The translations under genes were made by a program, and so were the position numbers. A DNA stretch of 64,000 bases, taken from positions 124,001 to 188,000 of the forward strand of contig NZ_QEYO01000007.1 of NCBI RefSeq assembly GCF_023718305.1, read 5' to 3'. Below, piece by piece: positions 53,253 through 61,605 of this stretch. Under the pieces are notes generated by a model. The model made no database searches, had not been told where the DNA came from, and saw nothing but the letters and a program-made list of their open reading frames with translations. This stretch comes from Gramella sp. AN32 (GTDB taxonomy: Bacteria; Bacteroidota; Bacteroidia; Flavobacteriales; Flavobacteriaceae). How positions within the stretch are numbered: the first letter of the stretch is position 1; each line of letters starts with the position of its first letter.

Positions 53253-53633
53253 ATGGACTCATTTATCGGAATTAGATTCAAAAAGGAAACCGCAAAACGT
53301 TTCCAAACATTCTCACGTACTTACTTCAAATCGCACACCGAGGCAATGTCAACGATGCTCGATTTTTTCTTCTACAATGAAATATCCCCAAAGGAAAAAT
53401 TGGGTCCAACAGGGCGAACCATCGAAGCAAAACTCTTAAAAAGAATCAATGCAGTTATAGCCATAATGAGAGACGTCGAAAAGACACAAACCAAACCTAC
53501 GGTGGCTATGATTCAATCCCTTTTTGAAACAGAAGAACCAAAGAAAAAATCGCTGATTGTAGAAAAGAAATACGCCAATGAAAAAAAGGAAGTACGCTTT
53601 CGCGAAAAGCAAAATCCAAGTAATCAACTATAA
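53253..53633 (+). CDS. BfmA/BtgA family mobilization protein
   Basis: A 126-residue small mobilization accessory protein. The N-terminal half (FIGIRFKKETAKRFQTFSRTY, then HTEAMSTMLDFFFYNE) is a ribbon-helix-helix-like DNA-binding module as in BfmA/BtgA of Bacteroides mobilizable elements. The family acts with a relaxase at oriT, helping to form the relaxosome. It starts a three-gene unit with the relaxase (12 bp) and the coupling protein (overlap of one base). Confidence 0.88.
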   Translation: MDSFIGIRFKKETAKRFQTFSRTYFKSHTEAMSTMLDFFFYNEISPKEKLGPTGRTIEAKLLKRINAVIAIMRDVEKTQTKPTVAMIQSLFETEEPKKKSLIVEKKYANEKKEVRFREKQNPSNQL

Positions 53634-53644
53634 ATATTTGAGCT

Positions 53645-54676
53645 ATGTACATCACAATCACACCTCAAAAATTGGGTGCAAATTACTCACAAAGTTCAGG
53701 CGATTTTGTTGGCTATTTAGAGAAAGAAAATCAAGGTTTGGAACAACAGGATATGGAACACTTTTTTAATCAATATGGCGATGAGATTTCCGCTGAAGAA
53801 GTGGTAAAGGAAATTGATGGAAACACCGCAAAATTGAAAAAGAAAGAACCCAAGTTTTATTCGATTACGGTCAGCCCGTCAAAGTATGAATTGCGAAAAC
53901 TTCAGAACAGCAGCGAAGATTTAAAAAAGTACACCCGTGAGCTGATGAAGGATTATGTGGCATCTTTTAATCGGGAAATCAACGGACGACCCATAACCAT
54001 CAATGATATTAAATATTATGCGAAAATTGAACATCAACGAACGTTCAAAGGCACAGACATTCAGATTAAAGAAAACCAACCTTACGCTACAAAAATACTT
54101 CAGCTCAAAACTGAAATACGAAATATCCAAGAAGGAAGAGCTGAAGGGAATATTAAAAGGATTAAAAAAGAAATTGCCAAGCTGGAACGACAAGCACCAC
54201 ATCAACAAAATGGAAAACGAATTGTCCAGGGAATGTCAAAGGCAGGAAACCAAAGCCACATCCATATTATTGTAAGCAGAAAGGATGCTTCAAATTCTAT
54301 TAGTCTTTCGCCAGGGAGCAAGCATAAAGCTTCCGAAGTTGAAATGCACGGCAAGAACGTAAAACGTGGCTTTGACCGAGATAAATTTTTTGAAAGCGCC
54401 GAGAAAAGGTTTGACAAGACTTTTGGCTATCAAAGAAACTTTGCTGAAACCTACAAGGCAAGAAAGGATTTCATCAAAAATCCGAAAATCTATTTTGCAT
54501 CGTTGATGAAATTGCCAACCAATGAAAAAGCGATTGCGTTCAAATTAATGCGTGAAAGTAATATTCCAATAATGCCGAGTATTCCGGTCACGCAAGCACA
54601 ATTGGCAATGAAAATATTTAATAGGCTACGACGTGGTGCGGAAGTGGCCATCAAATCAAGTTCCATAGGAATCTAA
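53645..54676 (+). CDS. MobB-like relaxase (DUF5712 type)
   Basis: A 343-residue protein of the MobB/BtgB group of Bacteroidota mobilization proteins. It begins MYITITPQKLG and GYLEKENQG, then a long region, and has a metal-binding-like H-x-H pair, His205 and His207 in NQSHIHIIVSRKD. In relaxases a His cluster holds the metal that activates the nicking Tyr; several Tyr residues near the N-terminus are candidates. Nicking activity is inferred from family and neighbours. The stop overlaps the coupling-protein start by one base. Confidence 0.85.
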   Translation: MYITITPQKLGANYSQSSGDFVGYLEKENQGLEQQDMEHFFNQYGDEISAEEVVKEIDGNTAKLKKKEPKFYSITVSPSKYELRKLQNSSEDLKKYTRELMKDYVASFNREINGRPITINDIKYYAKIEHQRTFKGTDIQIKENQPYATKILQLKTEIRNIQEGRAEGNIKRIKKEIAKLERQAPHQQNGKRIVQGMSKAGNQSHIHIIVSRKDASNSISLSPGSKHKASEVEMHGKNVKRGFDRDKFFESAEKRFDKTFGYQRNFAETYKARKDFIKNPKIYFASLMKLPTNEKAIAFKLMRESNIPIMPSIPVTQAQLAMKIFNRLRRGAEVAIKSSSIGI

Positions 54677-56262
54677 TGAGTATGCTGATAAACGACTTTA
54701 TAACGATACTTTCAATTATTGGTTTGGCCAGTACTATTTTCTATGGAATGTATAGAGTAAGCAGATATGCATTCATCATTAATTTTCTGATGCTTGGTAC
54801 TCTCGTGTTTTATTTAAGCGAAGAAACCCGATTGATTATGGTAGCACTCTATTTGGCTTGCCCTCTCATACTAATTAATATAGGAATGTATGTTTTCTTG
54901 CATAAAACGGACAAGCATAAAAATGGAAATGCTAAATATCAGGTCAACTTTGCTACCACAAAAGGAAACTTCAAACTGGATAACATCAAACGTGGTGCAT
55001 CAATCATTGGTTCTGCCGGAAGCGGAAAGACCGAGAGTGTTGTGTATGGATTCCTGAAACACTTCCAAGAAGAAAGTTTTTGCGGGATTATTCACGATTA
55101 CAAAGATTTTGAATTGACCGAAATGGCTTATCCACTTTTTAAAGATGGTAATATTCCTTTTAAGGTCATTTCTTTTGATAAAATCATTGATAGGGTAAAT
55201 CCTATTGCGCCACGTTATTTAGAGAACGAGGAAAGCGTAAATGAAGTGTCACGGGTGTTGATTGAAAACCTTTTGGAACAAAGAGAAAGTGGAACTACAG
55301 GAACAACAAAATTCTTTAATGATGCTGCGGAAGGTTTGATAGGTGGATTGATTTGGAAACTGAAAACCGACTATCCACAATTTTGCACCCTTCCACATTT
55401 GATTGCAATTTATCAATATCTGGACACGGAAAGCCTTATCCAGTTTTTGGAAACCAATACGACATCGAGGGCAATGGCAGATGCTTTTATCAGTGGTAAG
55501 GATTCTGAAAGACAGACCGCAGGTGTAAAAAGCACCCTGGCAAATGCTCTGAAACGAATTAGTACCCAACGGATTTTTATGGCACTATCTGCTGATGAAG
55601 TGCCACTCTATATAAATAGCGAAGAAAATCCAGCAGTGATTTCAATCGTGAACAACCCCAAATTCGAAACCTCCTATTCGCCTGTAATTGCTATCATTAT
55701 TCACACCATTACCAAACAAATGAGCGTGCGAAATTCCAAACCTTCATTTTTGTTGATGGAAGAAGCGCCTACCATACGATTATTAAATATGCACCGTATT
55801 CCGGCAACGTTGCGTAGCTATGATATTGCTACTATTTACGTAATGCAGGATAAAATTCAGAATGATATGATGTATGGAGATAAAGCAAGCAAGGCGATTT
55901 TGAGTAACCTGTCCTATCAGTTTTTTGGGAAAGTCAATGACCCTGACACGGCTAAATATTACGAACGCTTTTTTGAGATTATAAAAGACCCAACTAAAAG
56001 TATAAGCCGAGGTCACAATCTGGATTTTGATACAAGGATTACAACTGGAGAAAAAGAAATTCCAAAGATAAGAGCCGATGTCTTTTTTAGATTGAAACAG
56101 GGCGAGTTTATTACCTATGCTGATGGGAAGGATAAGAAGGTGCAGTTTAAATTAGCCGTTATTAAAAGGGAACTTCCCAATGAAACCAAGCAATATTCTC
56201 AGGCAGATTTATCGGCAAATTTTGAGCGAGTTTATGAAGAGGCGAAGTCGATATTTAGTTGA
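54676..56262 (+). CDS. Type IV coupling protein (VirD4/TraG-like)
   Basis: A 528-residue membrane ATPase that hands relaxed plasmid DNA to a type IV secretion channel. Three or so N-terminal membrane helices (about residues 5-75) precede the RecA-like ATPase. Walker A is IGSAGSGKTESVVYGF (about 113-122) and the Walker B region is FLLMEEAPTIRLLNM. With the RHH protein and relaxase upstream it completes a mobilization module; no mating-pair genes are visible, so transfer probably borrows a channel from another element. It is convergent with gajB (14 bp apart). Confidence 0.88.
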   Translation: MSMLINDFITILSIIGLASTIFYGMYRVSRYAFIINFLMLGTLVFYLSEETRLIMVALYLACPLILINIGMYVFLHKTDKHKNGNAKYQVNFATTKGNFKLDNIKRGASIIGSAGSGKTESVVYGFLKHFQEESFCGIIHDYKDFELTEMAYPLFKDGNIPFKVISFDKIIDRVNPIAPRYLENEESVNEVSRVLIENLLEQRESGTTGTTKFFNDAAEGLIGGLIWKLKTDYPQFCTLPHLIAIYQYLDTESLIQFLETNTTSRAMADAFISGKDSERQTAGVKSTLANALKRISTQRIFMALSADEVPLYINSEENPAVISIVNNPKFETSYSPVIAIIIHTITKQMSVRNSKPSFLLMEEAPTIRLLNMHRIPATLRSYDIATIYVMQDKIQNDMMYGDKASKAILSNLSYQFFGKVNDPDTAKYYERFFEIIKDPTKSISRGHNLDFDTRITTGEKEIPKIRADVFFRLKQGEFITYADGKDKKVQFKLAVIKRELPNETKQYSQADLSANFERVYEEAKSIFS

Positions 56263-56276
56263 AGAATGACAAAGTT

Positions 56277-58085
56277 TCAATCAAGATTAATGATTGAAAT
56301 ATCTTGCCCGAACTTTTCAATCAACTGCTTATCACTAATTTTGTGAGGAAACGCCATAGCCAAAAGGTGTTTAGGTCTTGACATTGCCACGTAGATGATA
56401 CGTTTCTTTTCTTTTATGAATCCGTCAGCATCAGGCTCTAAATCTCTAAAATTAATATTACTTGCGTGGTTTTTTTCATCAAAAAATATTAGAATAGCAT
56501 CCAATGTTTTTCCTTTAACTTGATGAACTGTGGTTAACGAGCTTGTTTTTTCAATATCTACCCGATTGAAATGAGCCGAGACAGCCTCAGTTCTCGTAGC
56601 CTTGTCAAAATATCTGGAAGTTTTCTTCATTCCAAAATCTATGTCATAATCGAGATTTAGAGCTTTCTTTACGTAAGCTGGGCATAGTTCTGACCAATCC
56701 TCTACTGTATTTAAAAGTTCTGGTAATCCTTCAACAAATTTTATAATACGGGCGTTGTTTAGATAATCTGTTTTAAGTTCAGCTCGCAAATGTCCAAAAT
56801 CAACGAAAGACAATGCTCTATTTTCTAAACGAATTACAATGTTTCTTGCTATGTTAATGGCATCTTTCAAATTTTTATCGTCGAATTCAATTTTGGCAGC
56901 AATAAGGTCGTAAGCTAATTGGTTGTGCCAAGGGCGTTGTTGTGCATCTCTACCCAACATTTTGTTTCTTATACTATTACCTCGAACAACTACCTTAAGT
57001 TTTTTTAAATCCTTACTGATACAATATTCTTCAAAATGATTTATGATTTCGCCTCTATCGCCATCCTTGTATTTGTAGATAAGAATAGATTCTTTTAAAT
57101 CTGTTTTACAGGCACCCAATATAGTTCGTTCATCTTCGGGTCTCAATAGAGAAAAACAATCTATGATATGTTGTGGCGATCTTCTGTTGTTTGATAAATC
57201 TAAACCAACATAATCATCGCTATTATATTTGTCTAAAAATAATTGTGGGTTAGCGTCTCTAAATTCGTATAAGCTTTGATAAGGGTCGCCAATAAATTCT
57301 ATATTCTCTAATCCTTGGCTATTTAATTCTTCAAAGATCTGATGTTGCATAAGTGAGTTGTCTTGTGCCTCATCAACAATTATGTGTGGAAACCTACTCG
57401 CCAGCCATTTACATATTTTTGGATTTTTTCTCAATAGTCGTAATGCGATATATGCCGAATCATTAGTGGTTATAAGCCCATTTTCAAACTGCCATCCTTT
57501 TATATATTTACAATACTTTTCAAAAGCTTTCAAATCGACTTTGTCTTCAGACGGTGCGTTTCCGTTTACAGAATAGCTTCCATCTGGTTCTAATCTTATT
57601 GTAGATGGTAAATATTGATAATAGATACTTCTTCCGGACTTAGCTTTTAAAGAATTCATCGGATTTTTGAGTCCGTCAACCAATTGACCTTTCTTATTTG
57701 TGTATTTCGTTTTCCAAAAGGAATCTAAACGTGCATTACTTTCCAAAATTTGAGGCCTTGCAAAATTTCTCTCAAGAAGATAGTAAAATGGCAAAGTAAT
57801 GTAAGTATTTATAAAACTATCTATTGTGCTAACTAAATGTGGGTACTGCAAATTAGCACCGCAAAGTTGATTATAAGTAAGACTAAGCTCATCCTTTGCT
57901 GCATTGGTAAATGAGATGCAAGCAATGCCTGAGTGATTACCATAAGTTTTTTTATACTCATCTTCAAGATTGATAATCTTTTGAGCAATTGCAGTTGTTT
58001 TACCACCACCTGGGCACGCATTTAAAACAACTTTGCCTTTAGCATCAAAATATGCTTGCAATTCGTCTGTAACATCCAATTCCAT
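56277..58085 (-). CDS. gajB: Gabija defence helicase GajB
   Basis: A 602-residue UvrD/Rep-type superfamily 1 helicase. Walker A is NACPGGGKTTAIAQK (about residues 23-34). Further landmarks are ISFTNAAKDEL, the Walker B HIIVDEAQDNSLMQ and GDPYQSLYEFRDA. Motif V is TVHQVKGKTLDAILIF and motif VI is YVAMSRPKHLL. In Gabija, GajB senses DNA ends or unwinding products and activates the GajA nuclease. The ATG begins 2 bp after the gajA stop, so the two are coupled in one operon, the standard Gabija arrangement. Confidence 0.9.
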   Translation of the reverse strand: MELDVTDELQAYFDAKGKVVLNACPGGGKTTAIAQKIINLEDEYKKTYGNHSGIACISFTNAAKDELSLTYNQLCGANLQYPHLVSTIDSFINTYITLPFYYLLERNFARPQILESNARLDSFWKTKYTNKKGQLVDGLKNPMNSLKAKSGRSIYYQYLPSTIRLEPDGSYSVNGNAPSEDKVDLKAFEKYCKYIKGWQFENGLITTNDSAYIALRLLRKNPKICKWLASRFPHIIVDEAQDNSLMQHQIFEELNSQGLENIEFIGDPYQSLYEFRDANPQLFLDKYNSDDYVGLDLSNNRRSPQHIIDCFSLLRPEDERTILGACKTDLKESILIYKYKDGDRGEIINHFEEYCISKDLKKLKVVVRGNSIRNKMLGRDAQQRPWHNQLAYDLIAAKIEFDDKNLKDAINIARNIVIRLENRALSFVDFGHLRAELKTDYLNNARIIKFVEGLPELLNTVEDWSELCPAYVKKALNLDYDIDFGMKKTSRYFDKATRTEAVSAHFNRVDIEKTSSLTTVHQVKGKTLDAILIFFDEKNHASNINFRDLEPDADGFIKEKKRIIYVAMSRPKHLLAMAFPHKISDKQLIEKFGQDISIINLD

Positions 58086-58087
58086 AT

Positions 58088-60013
58088 TTACCCTTTTAAA
58101 TGCTTTAGACTTTTTCGAATGTATTTTGGAATTACGAATTCCTTTCGAGCTCGCCGTATGTTTTTAAGAATGTATAGAGAGAAGTTTTGAGAAAACTCGC
58201 CTTTAGCCGGAAACGACTTCCACAATAGTATTGCTACTTTTCTCTGTTGTTCCTCTGTAAGTTCTTCGTCAATCACGGCATCCACATATTCAAGGATAGC
58301 TTCAGCTTTTTTAGGCCTTATTTTGTTGATATACTTAAATAGAAAGTTGTTTTCAATTCCCTCTTTTGTGTTTGGAATATTTGCAAGTGCCAATTCATAT
58401 TCAAGAGTTTTTTCAGCAGAGAAAATTTTTATGGTGTCTTTGCCATTTATTGCGGAAGTGATATTTGGAATTCTCGATGATACGTCCGCCGCCTGAATTG
58501 AATCATCCAGTTCATCCAGTTTTTCATAATCTGTGGCAAGAAGTTTTTTAAAAGAGTATTCTTTTTTCTTTGAATCGGAAAACTTGTCGTCGTCCGTTAA
58601 AATGGAAACTGGTTTGTCAATGGATTTGTATAGTTGACTCGAATTGAACAAATGTATAAAGGGATAAAAACTTGTGCCACCAATATTGACCAGTTCTATT
58701 CTGTAATCTTCCAAACGATATTTCTTTATGGCTGTAAAAGCTGATATTAAAAGTTCTTCAGAAATACCTTCAACAAATAGTACTGCTTTGGCAAACAGTA
58801 ATTGAGATTTTGTCACGTCTATATACCTTTCCAACTGTCTTTGTCTGAATCTAAAATTTGCTTGGGTTAATTCCTTATCCTTAACGGTGTCTTCTATAAT
58901 CTTTTCTGAAACCCTATCTTTAAACTGCTTGCTCAATTGAAAGGCCTGACCATCCAATAATATTAGGTTCTTTAAAGGTACTTTAGAAGTTAAAGTGGGG
59001 GAATGTGTTGTAATGAATAATTGACTGTTTTTGGATTTGCTGGAATCTCTCAAAAAACTATAAAGACTTAGCTGAAGTTGTGGATGCAAATGTGCTTCGG
59101 GTTCTTCAATAAGCAGGGCGAAGTGAGGTACCTTATTATCTTTTATTTGGTCCTTAATGTCACCAAGAACTGTTGCTATGTAGATGAGATTATTTTGTCC
59201 TAAACTATTCTGCCAAAGCGAAAAGCCATCGCCTGCCAAACTAACCCTATCGTGCGGTAAGAAGGGTTTTATGGCGTTTACGATATATTCGGTTTTTGAT
59301 TGCTCAATTTGAAGTCCAATCTGGTTATCTTTAAAGCGCTGATAAATTCCAGCGAGATTATTATTTACGCCATCACGGGTTTCCGAAACTTCAACTTGGG
59401 CTAAAAGTTCATCATTAGCTGTACGCATTATGCCCTCGATGACATCTTCTGTTTCATTTTTTTCAACTCGCCTTTTAATAACGCGACCTAAAACATTTCC
59501 TCTATTGGTCAATAAATCTCTGGTGCTATCCCTTAAACCACTCAAGTAATAATGCTGAAAAATTGCGAATGTACTGTAGTCTGCTTTTTGACCTTCAACA
59601 TTCCCAGTATAATAAGATGAAATAGGATATTTTCCGCCTTTATCCTCGTAAGTTAGCGCAACTTGTGCATATTCATTTGTATCGTCTTCAGGGTCAATTA
59701 CCATATACTCATACAATGCACCTTTTTGTGACGCCGATAAACCTTTGAACTGAAAAATTATGGTAATTTTATCTGCCCGCATTATCGTTAATTTACCCTG
59801 AGCATCTGTTTTTATACTTTCGTGAAAATCAGGAAAACCTACAGAAATATCTCTAATGGGTTCGCCCATATTGTAGAGCAATCTAATAGCATCAATAACT
59901 GCCGATTTGTTACTTCCGTTTTCCCCGATTAATATATTAATGCTACGATTAAAGTTGAGAATCATTTCTTTGATTCCTCTAAAATTTTTGATTACAAGTT
60001 TTGATAAATACAT
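58088..60013 (-). CDS. gajA: Gabija defence nuclease GajA (OLD family)
   Basis: A 641-residue OLD-type protein. The ATPase domain begins with LVIKNFRGIKEMIL and has the P-loop GENGSNKSAV (about residues 30-39). It also has LLIEEPEAHLHPQLQ, the signature/Walker B block, and FITTHSPTL, the D-loop/H-switch. The C-terminal TOPRIM nuclease domain has AVLFVEGISEELLI with the catalytic Glu and SILTDDDKFSD with the Asp cluster. In Gabija, ATP binding holds the nuclease in check until phage replication drains nucleotides. The P-loop has Asn35 where Gly is expected before Lys. I start at 60013 (MYLSKLVIKNF). Confidence 0.92.
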   Translation of the reverse strand: MYLSKLVIKNFRGIKEMILNFNRSINILIGENGSNKSAVIDAIRLLYNMGEPIRDISVGFPDFHESIKTDAQGKLTIMRADKITIIFQFKGLSASQKGALYEYMVIDPEDDTNEYAQVALTYEDKGGKYPISSYYTGNVEGQKADYSTFAIFQHYYLSGLRDSTRDLLTNRGNVLGRVIKRRVEKNETEDVIEGIMRTANDELLAQVEVSETRDGVNNNLAGIYQRFKDNQIGLQIEQSKTEYIVNAIKPFLPHDRVSLAGDGFSLWQNSLGQNNLIYIATVLGDIKDQIKDNKVPHFALLIEEPEAHLHPQLQLSLYSFLRDSSKSKNSQLFITTHSPTLTSKVPLKNLILLDGQAFQLSKQFKDRVSEKIIEDTVKDKELTQANFRFRQRQLERYIDVTKSQLLFAKAVLFVEGISEELLISAFTAIKKYRLEDYRIELVNIGGTSFYPFIHLFNSSQLYKSIDKPVSILTDDDKFSDSKKKEYSFKKLLATDYEKLDELDDSIQAADVSSRIPNITSAINGKDTIKIFSAEKTLEYELALANIPNTKEGIENNFLFKYINKIRPKKAEAILEYVDAVIDEELTEEQQRKVAILLWKSFPAKGEFSQNFSLYILKNIRRARKEFVIPKYIRKSLKHLKG

Positions 60014-60155
60014 AAGCAAGTGGATGGTTAGTAAACTTGTAAATTTAACAAACATTTTCCTGCATTCGGAATTACTATAATTCTATTGTGATTTTTTTAA
60101 AATCATTTCTCACAATTTAATATCATTATCTTTACTGTCAGATTTTGATTAAATA

Positions 60156-61490
60156 ATGACCGAAACAAACCGCATAGAATACAAACGTGAACTGTCCGAT
60201 GGACTTGAAAAAGAGGTTGTTGCTTTTTTGAACTATCGTGAAGGTGGCATTATCTATATCGGTATTGATAAGGAAGGGAACACTTACGGTTTGCCTGATG
60301 CGGATGGCGACCAGTTAAAGATTAAGGATAGGTTGAAGAACAATATTCGTCCTTCTGCATTAGGTCTTTTTGATATTGTGAGCGAGGAACGAGAGGGCAA
60401 GAACATCTTAAAAATCATCGTGGCGAGTGATCCTGAAAAACCCTATTATCTCAAAAAGTATGGGATGAGCGAAAAAGGTTGTTTCATTCGCTTGGGTTCA
60501 GCAGCTGAACCGATGCCACAAAAAATGATAGACGAGCTTTTTGCCAAACGTACCCGAAATTCCATCAGCAAAATTAAAGCGGGTCGGCAGGATTTAAGCT
60601 TTAGTCAGTTGAAAATCTACTACGAAGAATCGGGACACACCCTTGGTAAAGCTTTTGCAAAAAACTTGGAACTACTTACCGAAGATGGCGCATTCAATTA
60701 TGCCGGCTATCTTTTGGCAGATAAGAATAACACTTCTATTAAAGTGGCCAAGTATTCGGGCAAAACCCGAACAGACTTGATAGAAAGCAACGAGTATGGT
60801 CACGAATGTTTGGTCAAAGCCACCAAGCAAGTGATAGATAAAATTGCTGTCGAGAACCGAACCAATACAAAAATAACGGCTAAGGAAAGACAACAAGCCA
60901 ACCTTTGGAATCCCATCGCCTTACGCGAGGCCATTATTAATGCCTTTGTGCATAATGACTACACCAATGAAATAACCCCAAAGTTTGAAATCTTTAGGGA
61001 TAGAATTGAAATCACTTCGTCTGGTGGTCTTCCGGAAGGATTAAGCGAACAGGAATTTTACGAGGGCTTCTCAGTCCCGCGCAACAAGGAACTGATGCGA
61101 ATTTTCAAGGATTTGGAACTGGTAGAGCAATTGGGCTCTGGCATCCCTCGTATTTTGGAACACTATGGGAAAGAGAGTTTTAAATTTTCAGACAACTTCC
61201 TTAGAATGACTTTTACAGCTAAAGAAACTGCTGTTGAAGAAGGTGGTCAAATAGGTGGTGTAATGGGTGGTGTAATTGATGAGACTGAAGCTCTAACTAA
61301 AAGACAAAAAGAAGTTCTTAAACTTATTGCTGCTAATACTTCAATAACCTATAATGAAATAGCTGAAGCTTTAAGTATTAATGAATCTGCTGTTGGCAAA
61401 CACATTATAGCTATCAAAAATAAAGGTTTGTTAGTGCGTCAAGGCGATACACGAGGCTATTGGGAAATCAATCTCGATAAAAAACTCTGA
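60156..61490 (+). CDS. AlbA_2/Schlafen-type protein with C-terminal winged helix
   Basis: A 444-residue protein of the AlbA_2 (divergent AAA-4/Schlafen) family. The AlbA_2 domain (about residues 5-125) begins RIEYKRELSDGLEKEVVAFLNYREGGIIYIG (in part) and has GCFIRLGSAAEPMP. A HATPase_c_4-type ATP-binding region follows (about 240-345) with ALREAIINAFVHNDY and GSGIPRILEHYG. The C-terminus is a winged helix (about 385-440), KEVLKLIAANTSITYNEIAEAL (in part). Such proteins are transcription regulators or RNA/tRNA-acting immune factors. It is divergent from gajA and precedes qatA, so it may control either system. Confidence 0.85.
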   Translation: MTETNRIEYKRELSDGLEKEVVAFLNYREGGIIYIGIDKEGNTYGLPDADGDQLKIKDRLKNNIRPSALGLFDIVSEEREGKNILKIIVASDPEKPYYLKKYGMSEKGCFIRLGSAAEPMPQKMIDELFAKRTRNSISKIKAGRQDLSFSQLKIYYEESGHTLGKAFAKNLELLTEDGAFNYAGYLLADKNNTSIKVAKYSGKTRTDLIESNEYGHECLVKATKQVIDKIAVENRTNTKITAKERQQANLWNPIALREAIINAFVHNDYTNEITPKFEIFRDRIEITSSGGLPEGLSEQEFYEGFSVPRNKELMRIFKDLELVEQLGSGIPRILEHYGKESFKFSDNFLRMTFTAKETAVEEGGQIGGVMGGVIDETEALTKRQKEVLKLIAANTSITYNEIAEALSINESAVGKHIIAIKNKGLLVRQGDTRGYWEINLDKKL

Positions 61491-61574
61491 GAATTGTTTT
61501 CTTCAACAATTTATATATCATATAGATATAAAACAATAAATTGATTTTTTGTTAAAAACTTTAACAATCTTACT

Positions 61575-61605
61575 ATATTGTCGTTTGAATAAATAATGAC
61601 AATAT
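61575..61605. promoter_or_regulatory. Inverted repeat abutting the qatA start codon
   Basis: ATATTGTC (61575) and GACAATAT (61598) are perfect 8-bp complements separated by 15 bases, and the ATG follows at 61606. It could be an operator or an mRNA hairpin that controls access to the start. Confidence 0.55.
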
